Assembly: GCA_038503075.1 (NCBI GenBank)
Contig: JBCAML010000005.1
Span: 496,001 to 560,000, forward strand
Reading direction: 5' to 3'
Source of the DNA: Gyromitra esculenta
Lineage: Eukaryota; Ascomycota; Pezizomycetes; Pezizales; Discinaceae
DNA: 64,000 nt
Part shown: positions 1 to 11,965 of the stretch, piece after piece
Position numbering within the stretch: position 1 is the stretch's first letter
How the letters are laid out: the number at the start of each line of letters is the position of its first letter
Program-made: the position numbers and the translations under genes
Notes under the pieces: model-generated
Databases searched by the model: none
Told to the model about the DNA's origin: nothing
What the model saw: only the letters and a program-made list of their open reading frames with translations

Positions 1-714
1 TTCTTCAACCCATTCCAACTTCAAGCCAATTAGGTGTTTTCGTTTTTTCTTTTTTCTTTTTTCTTTTTATTTTCCTTTTTAGAAAGAAGATACCACACCA
101 ACCACCTTCCACGAGTTGATTTCTGTTCCTTCTGTGTAATTGGCTAGGGGAGATATCTTCCTAGAAAGAAAAGAATGAATTCTAAGCCACCAACTATTCT
201 CCGCGGCCCGCGTCCCTAGATATTCCAAGAATTCGGGAACCCCTGAAATAGGCGGCTTTTTCAGGTAGAGTAGGTATATGCTCGTCACATTTTGACGAGT
301 CACACAGGATAATTACGGAAGCTTGATGATGATCAGCTGCAAGGAAACCGTGGATCAGGAACGGATTGAATGCAGGTATAATGAGACATAGCCCCCACGA
401 TCCTTATATGATCTTACTTTAGCCCACGGTATGTACCGCATACCTGCCTCACTATTTCACTCAATGTTTGGATGGCTGAGCTGCAATCAGGAGTCAATTA
501 GAGACCATTCAATTTAACCATCACATCTTCTTGAGAGAAAATAAATAAATACATAAGGCAACATACAATGGTAAGGATAGATAAACATGCAATGAAATTA
601 GAAAAAACAAATCCCCATACTTACAAACGCCATCATGGTCAGATATCTATCTCAACATCGTCCGAAGTGTGTCCTTTACCCATATAGTAAATTTAACATT
701 ATTCCTTCAATTTC
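1..714. other. Intergenic, 3' flank of the BCS1-like gene
   Basis: No credible gene. There is a polypyrimidine run near 45-80. The small open frames lack signals and family resemblance. An open frame at 635-1027 (+) overlaps the BCS1-like gene and is only its antisense shadow. Confidence 0.6.
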
Positions 715-2352
715 TCAATCAATCCTTCCAGTCGCCTTCGCCTCAAGCTTATCCTTGACCCATGCCTCGGTCCTTTCTAGCGCACGCTCGGGGCGATTCT
801 TGTGTTGTAACAGAAAACCCTGGATCTCGGCGGGAGAGAAAGTCAGATCAGGGACGAACTTCACAAACTCTGCTGTCATTTCCTTTAATTTTTGTTTCTT
901 AGCCAGCGCAGTTTCAACAGTATTTTCCGGTACCCTCTTTTCAGATTCAGATTCAGGCGACGCAGAAGATGGGGGTGGAGTTTTGGTGTCCTTGGGAGAA
1001 AATGGCGATGAGGACGAGGAGGAGTAGGAGTAATCTTCAAACATGCGCTCAAATAATCCACCAATGGCGTCCTTTCCGGCCAGCGTAAACTGTATTTTCA
1101 TATCAACCCTACCCGGCCTGATGAGTGCAGGATCCAGTTTCTCTGGGTGATTTGTGGTAAGAATGAGAATGCGGCCTTCGTGGGATGCAACACCATCGAT
1201 GGCGTTAAGGAGTCCAGAAAACGAGATTCCCTTTTTGCTTGTATCCGAATCATCTTTCTTGGTTGTCTTATCTCCATCTTCGCTTTTAGTCTCCTCTTTC
1301 TTCTGCACCCGCGCAATGCCAACCGTGTCAACGTCTTCTAGAAGCACCACGCACTTTCTAGGTAAACCTTCGAATAGTCCCGCAAGGCCCTCTTCCGTGA
1401 GCGACTTGCTTGCTAAACTGAGAACATAAATCTTCAACCCAAATTTCCCCGCAACAGCGAAACTCAAAGAACTCTTCCCTGTACCCGGAGGTCCATGAAG
1501 GAGATAGCCGCGTCGGTATGGAATACCACGATCGGCATACCATTTTCGGGTATCGGTCTCAAGGTAGTCCCTAACATCGTCGACGAACATCTCCTTTTGG
1601 TTTTCGTCAAGGACGACAGTGGAAAGAGGCCTACTCGGTCTTGCAAGGCAACGAGCCCAATTGGGAGGTTGTCCGAGTTGCGTGCCAACTGTCGGGCGGT
1701 ATACGACAGTCTTGCTGCGGTCTTTTTCTAAGAAACGAAGTCGAGCTTCACGGAGGAGCTCTTTTAGGAGCCCAGGATCTGTGCCGAATGTAGAAAGTTC
1801 GATGGTTTCTTGCGGCCACCAACAATCTTTTCCCTCTTCTAGAACGCGTCTCAGGATCACCATTTTCCCCTGATATCGAAAAATGTGTAACCCTGGCGCT
1901 GGGGTGAATTGGAGAGGCGCACGCCTTAACATTTCCCATGAGCTCATATCACTCTTCGGCTCATCGTCATCGTCCGAATTTTCATTCTCCTGCTGCAACG
2001 ACCCAAACGCCATCCCTGCGACAAAGTATTTTGTCGAGTTCGCAAAATCTTGCTCTGCGATCCAGGCCATCAGGTGATCATACAGTTCGTCCCGCGACCG
2101 AATCTGTGCTGTCGCCATCAGGAAGCGGAATATCAGCATCGATAGGAAATCGTACCAGTACTGCCAACTGGCAGCAGCGGCTGTAGTAATCAAAAGGAAA
2201 GTCACGATAGAGGGCATCGTGAGGCCGAAGTAGCCGAACAACCCGGCAAGCATGTAATATCCAGGGATTATGGTTTCAATTGCGAACGGAAGTGGGCCAG
2301 GGGTCGGCAAGTGGCCATAGGGAACAGTAGTGGAGGCATTGACACCCTCCAT
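715..2352 (-). CDS. BCS1-like AAA ATPase (mitochondrial chaperone BCS1 family)
   Basis: A single-exon 545-residue protein. Residues about 45-80 hold a membrane segment, followed by a BCS1 N-terminal-type domain. The AAA module has Walker A GPPGTGKSS at about 287-295, Walker B VVLLEDVD near 335-342, the sensor-1 stretch LILTTNHPEKLDPALIRPGR near 396-415 and its arginine finger. BCS1 of the mitochondrial inner membrane translocates the folded Rieske protein into complex III. Filamentous fungi carry many diverged BCS1-like paralogues whose substrates are unknown, so a role in complex III assembly is not implied. Acidic/Lys and Ser-rich low-complexity inserts follow Walker B (about 350-375) and the AAA core (about 435-475), as is common in fungal paralogues. 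The start is the first Met of the frame, just before the family N-terminus. Confidence 0.88.
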   Translation of the reverse strand: MEGVNASTTVPYGHLPTPGPLPFAIETIIPGYYMLAGLFGYFGLTMPSIVTFLLITTAAAASWQYWYDFLSMLIFRFLMATAQIRSRDELYDHLMAWIAEQDFANSTKYFVAGMAFGSLQQENENSDDDDEPKSDMSSWEMLRRAPLQFTPAPGLHIFRYQGKMVILRRVLEEGKDCWWPQETIELSTFGTDPGLLKELLREARLRFLEKDRSKTVVYRPTVGTQLGQPPNWARCLARPSRPLSTVVLDENQKEMFVDDVRDYLETDTRKWYADRGIPYRRGYLLHGPPGTGKSSLSFAVAGKFGLKIYVLSLASKSLTEEGLAGLFEGLPRKCVVLLEDVDTVGIARVQKKEETKSEDGDKTTKKDDSDTSKKGISFSGLLNAIDGVASHEGRILILTTNHPEKLDPALIRPGRVDMKIQFTLAGKDAIGGLFERMFEDYSYSSSSSSPFSPKDTKTPPPSSASPESESEKRVPENTVETALAKKQKLKEMTAEFVKFVPDLTFSPAEIQGFLLQHKNRPERALERTEAWVKDKLEAKATGRID

Positions 2353-5300
2353 GATGTATTAGGTGATCGCGAAACAAATGTTCAATATGTGTGCGGGATG
2401 CAATGTCGCAGGACGATGGGCGGAATAATGAGAATGGATAAAGGTTCAGCAGCTTCTTTATAAGTTGCAGGGAGAGACATATTTATCCAAGCTGCATATA
2501 ATCTTCCACAATTGCTCACATTTTGACCCCGCTGCTCCGTCGCCGCTGGGCGGCGATTTTTAGGATCGTATTTTCAGCTTGCTGCCTGAGGCTTTGGACT
2601 GATTTCGGATGCTGCATGCGGGCAGCCTGAAGGTGAAGAATAGTCACCGGCGGTCGTCATAGTACATGACTCCACCAACCGGTGTATTTTGGGGCTGCAG
2701 GTTCAGTGCATGTCGCTAGCTTATTTAGCTGCGATAGCTGGTGGGAACCCTGAAAAGATGTATGGCCGTCCGTTTCTGCATTTACGGGCTTGCAGGGTGG
2801 ACATTCAAATGCTGGCAGTGAGTCATCTTGCAGAAGCGCTTCTGGGAATACAATCAGTAATTCAAAGCTGGAGGCGATAGGTGATGGATATCTAGATTCC
2901 ACGTCGGCTGAAGCACACCTAAAATGTTGCTGATCGGGCTTCGGAATCAGCAGGAGATCTGGTTGTGAGCAATAGAACATAAACGTTTTGTTTCATCGTA
3001 ACGTGTAACCAGCGCAAAAATCAGATGTGCGCACAAAGATGGGATGGAAGCTAATTGGTTTGGTGTAAGCCTGCATGCCTGCTGTGTGACAGCTGGGAGT
3101 CTCTTTTATCGATAAGCTCCGTGCTGAGCGGTTACCCCGGACAACGCGCGTCTGGTTGACGTGACAAGAGCGAAGTTCAGACCTTGATGTGAGCCCGCTT
3201 TGCTGGGTTCGTGCGTCGGCAGATTTCCTCAGTCGAAGCTGCATACCTGCCTACCTACATGTACTTTGTAGCCTCTACAGTACAGTCGCTCTGGGGAACG
3301 GCGGACAAGGGTTCGGCTCGGTTCCAGCAGTGAGCTCAACCATTCATGTGAGGTAAAACCATAGTACTTTCCATAAGCTGAGTGGAGGCGAGCAAAAGCA
3401 GGTGAATCCAAGGTCTGCAGATAAATTCTATCGCAAATACTAGGAGAGTAGAATCGCAGTTCTTTCAAACCGTATAGTAGCATGTACTCTATATCGGTGA
3501 AATCATACTATTTTTAATTGTAATCAAGGGCTGGACTCTTGTTCCTAGGAGCGACTGTACATACATGTACTTGTCATTGATTAGCACGTGGTGCGTTTGG
3601 ACCGACCTGCTTAAAAAACATATCAAATACCGTATTTTCTCGTAAATAACGAAAACAACTAGACTAGGATTAGTTTAGTAAGGAAAGTATCCGAAGGTTG
3701 GGGCCTCAGGCTCTCGGGGCTTTGGCGCATCTCTTCAGTCCTATTTGAAACCCATGGCCAGCATAGATGCCTATAGCTAATGGCACAGTATTGAGACTCG
3801 AAGTACCATGTGCCGTCAGCATTAAGGCTCAAGTGCGCCTGTGTGTTGTAGTAGGTACATGTAGTCATCCCTAATCCGGGAACCAGGAACATAATTAACG
3901 CCTACGTGGGCGAGGAGATATCGATAAACGCTTTATCTGATACCCGAAATTTCGGTAGGATATATAAAGTATTTGGGGAGATCGCTGCTTCCTGCAGCGC
4001 AGCTGGCCACGTGGATGGTAACAAGGTTGAAGCCTTGCACAATTGTTAATGCATAGGTTTAAGCTGCGTCGAGCCGAGGATATGCATGCGTTCAGAAGGA
4101 CTGGGTCTTGTTACGGGATAAGATAAACAACATCCTCTTGGGGAGGTTAGATGTTGGTGTTCCTAGCTCGAATAGTCATTAAATAGTCAAATTTTCCGAG
4201 CCATGAAATCTGAAACGCCGTAAAGTGTGTACATAAGGGCACGAAAGTGACGCATATTTCACTTGGTAACAAGCGTATCGCTGCCGGTTGTCACGATACG
4301 ACACCCCAAAAATCCCCAAAATCCCGTTAGGGCACATAGCTTCTGATTGTGATGTGCATCACTTTCGTGTACCCTATGTGCATACTAATCAATGACCCTC
4401 TGTTATCCGGTAGGGGATTGTTAGTCTTGGTGGTGGCCGCCTTGGGGAGTCTTGGATAAGACGTTCTGCTTATCATACAGATTGAAATTCAATTGTCTAG
4501 AAATTTAGTTGGAAACCCCTCGGAAATCAAAAGCAACATCCTGCCACGCTCACTTTATTGGCTAATTGGAACACGTAATGGCATCTAAAAGAGACGTCTA
4601 AAAGCCTTCTTGTCTCACTCGTTGTTAGCGCGACTTTCTGTAGGCATATGTGAATGAAGCACCCGTCAATGCCGTTCTAATGGACTACCCTCTTATCCTC
4701 TCAAATTTGTGGGAAAGCGATCTTACAACTTCATTGCTTTTGATATTGCTTTTAATGTACGCAAGAGGTTAATCTCTACGGGATTATTGGTGAAGCGGAC
4801 GGGATTACTAGCGGACGGGATCTAAACGTAGTGGGTCGGAAGAGGGAGCCAGTAAGGCATTTGAAGCGGTCAGCTCGAATATTGAAGGTAAATTGTGGAT
4901 AGGGAGAGGTGCTTTGAGTGGATGAGTACTGAAAATTTCGTTATTGACGTTCGAAGTGGAACCAGGTTAGGAATGCTGTACTCATTCCCAGTCACATGAA
5001 CCGGAAAACAGGGAAGTGTGGCTTTGTATGCTACGGAAGTGGCTTCGTATAACATGTAGCCTAAGAATGGTGTTGCGGCATATGGTCGCATCCCCCTGTT
5101 TTCTAGTTCATATGACCAGGAACAAGTAGAGCGGGGTCACGTCATGTCAGCTGCCTACGAAACTGACTAAGCTGTGCATTATATATCACAGCCAATCCCT
5201 AGGCCTAGTAATCGTGTAATAAGTTGAAGTAATATTTAAGGTAAGTGTGAATTTAAATAAATTGTATCCCTCATATCTAGATAGTATATATGTATGGGCA

Positions 5301-6156
5301 TCTTAATCAGTTTATAAATGTCTAGGGGTCCTTGAAGCTAGCACAAGGAGCTTTTATATCAAAGGCCCAATAACTAGATCCATGAGAACAGCAGACGATC
5401 GAATTGTCCCCTGTTTTGCCTTTCCCCCAACTACATGTATTTAGGAAACCTAAGGGCTGAATGTTCCAAATGAAATAACCAATCAATCAATCATTTAGGA
5501 AACGAACTTCATAAACTATCACTCGATTTAAATTATCATGACAAGCTTCCTAATCACTGTCTGAGTACGAAAGAAGATGGTAGAAAGTTACTTGTATAGC
5601 CATGAGCTTTCACAGAGCCGAGTCTGCCGATTGAGTAATTATATCTTGTTCTCCAGTTTTTACGTTATCTTCAGCTTCAAAACCAGTCTACTGTACCCAT
5701 GCTGGTTTGATATCATAGCTTATATTCTAAATGAGTTACGACGATTTGAATACCTCAGTGATATTTGCCTCTAAGCTCCGATATCCAGTTGTTATTGCTA
5801 AAAGCCGGAAAACTTGGACTAATTTTGGCGAGCCGGTTGTGAAACCTCAAAGTGGATTTCTCAAAACGGTCACATGCGTTTCCGCAGACACGCCCTCAAA
5901 CGAAAGCGGGGACTAGGTTAATTGAAAAAGGAACCGGGCCAATAAAGAAGGGTTTTATACTATCAAATCAAGTCGGGTTCTTTTGTTTTCATTTTGGGTA
6001 ACTACTTCACTGATGATGCACTGTATGCACCGAGGTTTGAATATAATAGTTATTACTGAATCTAATTATTTTCGATAGATACGTATACTACGTGTAGGTA
6101 GACATAAACCATCGTCATTCATCACTCGATATACAAATCTTTCATATTCCCTCTTA
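2353..6156. other. Gene-poor AT-rich spacer
   Basis: About 3.8 kb without a recognisable gene on either strand; open frames are short and unlike any family I know. It holds an imperfect inverted repeat (4226-4384), four copies of the palindrome TACATGTA (3256, 3562, 3856, 5432) and two copies of ATCACTCG (5517, 6121). Decayed transposon sequence is possible, but I see no diagnostic motif. Confidence 0.5.
4226..4384. repeat. Imperfect inverted repeat, MITE-like remnant
   Basis: The left arm 4226-4254 (core CACGAAAGTGACGCAT) and the right arm about 4354-4384 (core ATGCATCACTTTCGTG read on the other strand) are reverse complements over roughly 29 bases with a few mismatches and one small gap. 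They enclose about 100 bp without coding potential. The structure would suit a small non-autonomous element or a hairpin. No clear target-site duplication was identified. Confidence 0.45.
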
Positions 6157-7677
6157 TTAAGCCAGAGCCGCTGAAGTACCATCATATGCCGGCTTCTTGG
6201 CGAAGTTCTCATCCCAGATCAAAGCAGCACCTTGTCCAGAGAAGACTCCCGGAACCCACGAGTATTTGTCGGAAACGCCCCAAGTAGTAACACCGACACA
6301 GTTAGGAACCTTGATGCAAGCTGAGGTTGCGGTCTGGTAGTTATCTTTTTGGTTCTGCAACAGGGTTGCATTTACCGGCAGTGTCATCCTAATATCCAGC
6401 TCGGTAAGGGCAACCTTCAGCCCAGTGGAGGCGAGAGTGGCGAGCGGCTGGTGCATGTAAGGGATGGCTGAGTTGTTGAGGATTAGATGAGCTTGGGAAC
6501 CGATACCATCGATGGGGACGCCATCAGCGATAAGCTGCTGAACGAGGGAAACAATGGCGTTGACCTTGCCACCAGCGTAATCAAGATTGTAATCGTTGAT
6601 GAAGAGCAGTGCAGTGGGGTCAGCTTTCTTGGCGGCGCGGAAGGCAATTTCAACAAAGGAAGGTCCAAGGACATTGTAGAAAACGGAAGATCTCCAGGTT
6701 CCGTCATCATTGAAGATTTCGTTTACGACATCCTGCGAGAAGTCAGCATTGTATTTGAGTAGCTTTTGTGGATCTTTGTGGATTCTGCTTACCCAGTGGT
6801 GGATCTTGCCCTTGTAACGGCCGGCTACGTTGGCGATATGATTCTCAATGACCGACGTTAACTCAACAGGGTCAGTGATTGCGGAAACCCCTAAATCATA
6901 TGTTTAGCAAACTCAAAGTTACATGTAATGTATTTATGCTCCAGGAAGCTTACACGCTGGCAACTGGCTGTGCCAAACTAAAGTATGACCTCTGATCAAT
7001 TTCCCGTGAGTCTGGGCCCAGTCAACCAAGAAGTCGGCACCGTCCATAGTGAAAACACCCCGAACATCTAAAAGAATTAGTTTATTTCTTACTCAAGTAC
7101 ACTATGTAAGGAAACTTACTCTCAGTCGATTCCCACTTCATGCTGTTTTCTGGGGTAACCTGGCCATACTCTGCAATGACAATGGCTTCATATGCAGGGT
7201 CGCTCAGGGTATTCTTGTCAGTACAAGTACCGAAGTAATCCCTTCCCTTGGCCTTTATTTGTGCATCTAATGATGTTCCAGTAGGCGTTGGTTGTGCCGA
7301 TGAAGATGAAGACGTGCTTGACGAAGCCGGTGACGTGGTCGATGAAATCGACGTGGTGTTTGGGGGCTTTACAGAAGACGTGCTCGAGGGCTTCACGGAG
7401 GTTGAAGTCTTTTTGGTGCTTGATGGCCTATCATGGCCAGGAACACACTGGGAATACCATTTGCTGTACCACTGGCAATGATATCCGCTAGTACAAGTGG
7501 TCGGTCCCTTATATGTGATTCCAGCACCTGTTATCATTAATAACTGTACTGATACTGAAGTTTCAATCTTAACAGGTGTGCGAGGGATTTACATTGACGC
7601 CAGGGTGCTTGTTGGGCGGCGGCGAACTGAGTTGCTGCGGCAAGGAGAGCAAGAAATTCAAGACGAAGAACAACCAT
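6157..7677 (-). CDS. Secreted GH10 endo-beta-1,4-xylanase with N-terminal CBM1
   Basis: Five exons (7677-7593, 7527-7120, 7067-6954, 6890-6793, 6732-6157) give 426 residues. Order: signal peptide (about 1-21, [21 protein letters not shown]), CBM1 cellulose-binding module with the C-x10-C spacing and YSQC ending (about 24-60), a Ser/Thr-rich linker, then the GH10 barrel from about 112. GH10 marks are [19 protein letters not shown], the acid/base Glu in DVVNEIF (about E240) and the nucleophile Glu in LTELDIRM (about E346). It should cut xylan backbones outside the cell while anchored to cellulose. The fourth intron (6733-6792) is 60 bp, in frame and without a stop; it must be removed to restore the family's W-DVVNEIF. 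An upstream in-frame Met at 7779 lies almost on the TATA box, so I start at 7677. Confidence 0.92.
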
Positions 7678-7784
7678 GACTGCAGTTAAGCAATTAAGCA
7701 CGAAGACTGTGTGAAGAAAGATACTGGAATCCTGGAACTTGGTTCTGGTCGTCCTGCCTATTGGGGGGCGCTCAGCCATGAGTA

Positions 7785-7790
7785 TTTATA
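7785..7790 (-). promoter_or_regulatory. TATA box of the xylanase gene
   Basis: TATAAA on the minus strand, 108 bp before the chosen start codon at 7677. Its position argues against translation from the in-frame Met at 7779. Confidence 0.6.
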
Positions 7791-7897
7791 CAAAGTTCCC
7801 TCTGGATTTCCGGGTTGGTTCATCCCAGGGAAAACTATTCTTCCTGATTGCTCCCGGTTGTTTTGATAAGGAGCTGGTTATTGGGATTTTTGCGTGG

Positions 7898-8226
7898 GGC
7901 TAATATGAAAAATCAATGGAGTAGTACCTATATGCCCCAGATTTGCCGCCGCACGGTTTTTGGTCCCGCTTCGCCGTTGCTGGGCCGGGAACAGAAATTT
8001 CACCCAATATGTATAATACATAGACTCTCCCGTCCCCTATAGCTACTGTCTTGGCTGCTGGGGACCGCAGGAGCAAGCTGTTAATATAGGGCTGGGCACA
8101 GGCCTGGGAGTAATGCATACACATTAAAATTTGCTAAATGCAGCACGCACAACAGACAATTCCAAAATACGGGCTACCGTGCATCATTCTAGATTGCCGG
8201 CTTTTCGTTGGCCTACAAATTTAGCC
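7898..8226 (-). promoter_or_regulatory. Pair of XlnR/XYR1-like sites (GGCTAA) upstream of the xylanase
   Basis: GGCTAA occurs at 7898-7903 (plus orientation) and GGCTAAA at about 8220-8226 (minus orientation), 220-550 bp upstream of the xylanase start. GGCTAA-type sites are the known targets of the fungal xylanolytic activator XlnR/XYR1. A six-base match has little weight alone; the context makes it plausible. Confidence 0.35.
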
Positions 8227-10118
8227 GGCCATCTCTTGTTACCGTTTTCCCGGGGAAGAGTATATCCGGGGTAGGAGACATTGCAATTGTGGGGTAAATC
8301 TCGGTTACACAGCTTTATTTATTGTTTGCGGAGGATCAGATAAGGTACTGTACTGGTATCAAGGGGGTTGGATGTGAACTCAGGACCGGGTTTCTTCACG
8401 AGAACACATGGCCAGGACATCCATTTAACCGGAATTTTTAATTCTCCTAACTAGACTCCCGAAGATATGGTCGTGGCGAATATCAGGCTGTGTGATTGAG
8501 GATTTGGGTTGGCAATGCGTGAAGTGGAGCACGAAGCCCATATATACGAGCCCAAGACTTAAATAAACTATATAGATATATATTAGCTCGACGTCATTTT
8601 AGGCATCTTCACTCTGTGGAGATGCCTAGCTTGTGCCCATACCAGGTATTTTATCCACGCGGGCTTTTAGATTTTGGCCCCAAGACTTAGCTCTAGGGAA
8701 GTCGAAAGTCTATTAACAATTTCGTGTCACTCGCTACCAAGCCCGATATCGCTCGACATCATCTCCCCGTGGTTAGTTAAACTGCCCCTAATTTACACAC
8801 TCAAGATAGAATACCACCCTCTCACTCTTTGGAGGCTCAAAAGATGTGGTATATGTGTCTATTCCATCTAGCTAGGCACGACCAGACATAACTTCAATCT
8901 AAAGGGCTGGCTTGGTACAATCTAGAAGATGAGTGTTAGTTCATCATGTATATGTCACTCAAAGCCTCTAGGTTGTGGTAAAGGCTTTTGAGAAGATTTT
9001 GCTCGAAATCGCCACTATTCTTGGCTAACTAACCCTCACGTAAAACGCCAGCCCAGCCCTCTTCCACGTGCACATGGCTGACCTATAGCGGGTATTATGT
9101 ACGGAGAAATTTGGGGAGAAGAACGTGGCGAGCTAAAAATCTGGTACGTACTTCGCCTATCTTCGAGTACGATTTCGATCTAGCGAAATATGCAGGCATT
9201 CAGGCTGTTAAATCTCTTGTTAGGTTCCGCTTTTCGCTCACTTTTAGAAAGGCTTTGGATTGCGGGATTGGCTAGATGGGATGCCATAGCGGTCTCTTCC
9301 CTAGTGACTATGGATCCACTAATAGGGTAATTACCACGGCGTAGCAGCATCTTCTGGCCAGCCTTTTGAGATAGCTTATATGCCTGTGGGCTAAGGACTC
9401 GCAGAAGTAAAAGTTAAAGAGAAATTTGGGGGTGGGGCTGTATCTTTTGATATCTTGGGAGGACTTATCTTGTTGCGGGTATATGACCTCGTGACGGCAT
9501 GTTCTTAGTTTGAAAGACTCACAACTTTGCACTGCGGAAATTTCCAGTTCTGGTTGCGTTATCTGTGGGATTGGTGTTGCAGCGCCGCTTGGGGGTAGCT
9601 TGGGCTTGATAAAGATGAATCGCCCTCCTCCCCCTGAACCTAACATATCTCCTCCCTATTATGGTTTTCTTCGCGTTGATTGGCCTATGCTGTATATATA
9701 TAAGTAATCTTTTTGGCGGCCTTTGAGTGGTCTATGGATCATCTAATAATTGATTCACTGATTATCACTCGAATTCACTCAAAACAAACTCCATTCTATA
9801 CACGACCTATTCTAGGAGCTTTCTCGTCTCAATTGGGCTCACGAAACTTTTTGAAGTAGAATACATGTTCGATACACAAAATACGATGGAATTTCGTATT
9901 TATTTTCTATAACTATAGACTAGTTTAATTAAAAGTATTAAGGAAATTAAGCTTAACGTTAACAGTTGCCTTACATGCACCAAGAGGGAAGAATGAAGTG
10001 TAAACCAGATGAGTACTTTACGGGCTAAGAAAAGAGACTTTTATCTGACGCGTGAATATACCATCGTTACGTGAATAACTGACATTAGAACCAGAGGTTG
10101 ATCGAGGGAGTCTTAGAT

Positions 10119-10703
10119 CTAAATAAGGGACGCGAGGGCAACACAGCCAACGTTGACAACGCCACTCTATAATGATCATGGGGTTCAGTACTGTAAAACA
10201 CAAGATCAAACCGATAGACAGCGGAGCTTACCTGAGAAGTCGTGCTCTGGCAACAAGCCGCCTTTGCGTCGCAAGCCTTGTTGACCGGTACCTGAACTGA
10301 AAGCAAAAGCTTTATTAGCATCACACCACAGGTAATCAAACGGTACTGGATTTATTGCAAACTCACTTCCAATAATCGGGATGTTGATAGGCGTGCACTG
10401 AATGCCCAAATCACCGCTTCCGAACACGGCTCCGATAAGCCCGGCGTTGGTGGTATCACCCTTCTTGTCGACTTTGTTGCAGCAGTTGAGCTGGGCATTA
10501 CCGCAGGTTACTTCGGCTTGCTTAAGGGTGTAGTCGCCCCTTATCGTACCGCTGTTGGCAGCACCGTTTTTGGCGTCTTGACCATCGTTACCAACGTTTT
10601 GGTTACCTTCGCCATCGCTACCCGAGGAAATGACTTGGGCGAGGGGAGATGAGGAGACGGTAAGAACAAAGATGAAGACGGCAAGAATGTTTTGGACAAG
10701 CAT
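10119..10703 (-). CDS. Class I hydrophobin
   Basis: Three exons (10703-10367, 10296-10232, 10166-10119) give 149 residues. A signal peptide (about 1-22) precedes a Gly/Asn/Asp-rich stretch. The eight-cysteine pattern is C-x6-CC-x27-C-x17-C-x5-CC-x13-C-x7-end, within the class I ranges. Introns are 10297-10366 (70 bp, donor GTGAGT) and 10167-10231 (65 bp, donor GTAAGC). For the first acceptor only the first of two nearby AGs restores the VNKACDAKAACCQ frame. Class I hydrophobins self-assemble into rodlets at air-water interfaces and coat spores and aerial hyphae. The last exon is only 48 bp and ends VGCVALASLI. Confidence 0.9.
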
Positions 10704-11965
10704 TTTGGAGGGTTGTGGTTGATTTGAGCTTTCGAGAGAGCAAGACGAGTTGTTGGGGGTGGGTGGTGGATGCTTGTAATTTATAGAGATGATGTAGATG
10801 AGAAGCGTTACTGAAGGATAGAGGAAACGTCGAGTTAAATAGAGATTTTGGTAGCTCTTTTTATCCAGGAGTCGTTTTGATTTTTTTCCCTACGTATACT
10901 GATTCTAACCCGATATGCCCAACTGCCAAAAACCCACGTACTCCTGCCTTGCTACTTCGGTGATCATTACCATCGGAAAGTAGATCTGCGAATTCCTTCG
11001 ATCGTCAGCCCAACTGAACATACTTTTTATTTGAAATCTTTCTAGCGCCCTAGTAGCATGTGGTCCAAATGGCTTCGATATTCTGCTGGGAGGACCTGCA
11101 TAAAAACTATTAGCGTTCAACCCCTAGCTAGGTCTTCCGAACCCCCAGGCTTTGGCTCTTTCTTGCCTCTGGCATCAAAGCGTTACACTCTCTCCTGTTG
11201 AGTTACAAAAGAGGAACGTACTCAAGGACTCTGAGTTTACTAGTAAGCCCTGAAAAATTTCCTCTGCTCGATCATGCAAACATTAACATTCACTCCACAA
11301 ACCTCTTGCTAAACTGCCTAGTCTAAATACCCTCGACAACTCGACGCATGTAGAGTTAGAGGCAAAATACTGACTGTCGAAGGATAATACCTCCTAGATG
11401 CAGGGCTAGGTTTGGCTTATTAGATGTCAGATGTCCCAGTGCCTGCAGTTGGATTTGTGTACCCTTGCTTCGTTTCAATCCGGATACAACGTATCGGAAC
11501 CGGAAAAATGTTTTAAAACTCGTTAAATGCACCTGCATTTTAACGCATGGCATATTGGCGGAGCTCGCTTGCGATGGGATTTTTATTTGAGACGGCTAGA
11601 CATCTCGTGAGATTATGGGATGATACTGATTTAGTACTGTACAATAAGTGGAGTTGGCGCTATTGCCAATCACTTCTCCTTACCTATTCATGCGAGTGCC
11701 GTTCTTAGATACACGAGGCGAGACCACTGTAAATGCCAATTACAGAGACGGGAGTGACGATAGTAGGTGTTGATTGGGACGAATATTAGACGGCCGGCTC
11801 AGTAGTAAGGGATACATGTATCGATAGGTTCGCCTAGTTCCAACCTGAAAAGCTAAGCAGATTAATAAACAAGTGATTGTGATTAATTTCGAATGCATAC
11901 TCCACACGTATATACTAATCGTCAACTTAGTAGCCACCCCCCAGCCAGTAGACAGTATCGCCCAA
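10704..11965. other. Spacer between hydrophobin and oxygenase genes
   Basis: Beyond the hydrophobin TATA box nothing recognisable is seen. One TACATGTA palindrome lies at 11813. Confidence 0.5.
10779..10785 (-). promoter_or_regulatory. TATA box of the hydrophobin gene
   Basis: TATAAAT on the minus strand, 76 bp before the hydrophobin start codon, leaving a short 5' leader as is usual for strongly expressed secreted proteins. Confidence 0.5.

Larger units (their letters stand above)
7678..10118. other. Xylanase promoter and gene-poor spacer
   Basis: Apart from the promoter elements listed separately, no gene is seen. One TATCACTCG motif lies at 9763, about 356 bp downstream of the hydrophobin stop. 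Open frames here are short and without family resemblance. Confidence 0.5.

Noticed and set aside
635..1027. 130-codon plus-strand frame
   Set aside because: It overlaps the 3' part of the BCS1-like gene antisense; the Ser/Asp/Glu-rich product mirrors the low-complexity insert of that gene.
7678..7779. Upstream in-frame Met of the xylanase at 7779
   Set aside because: It lies next to the TATA box and would place about 34 non-signal residues before an ideal signal peptide.
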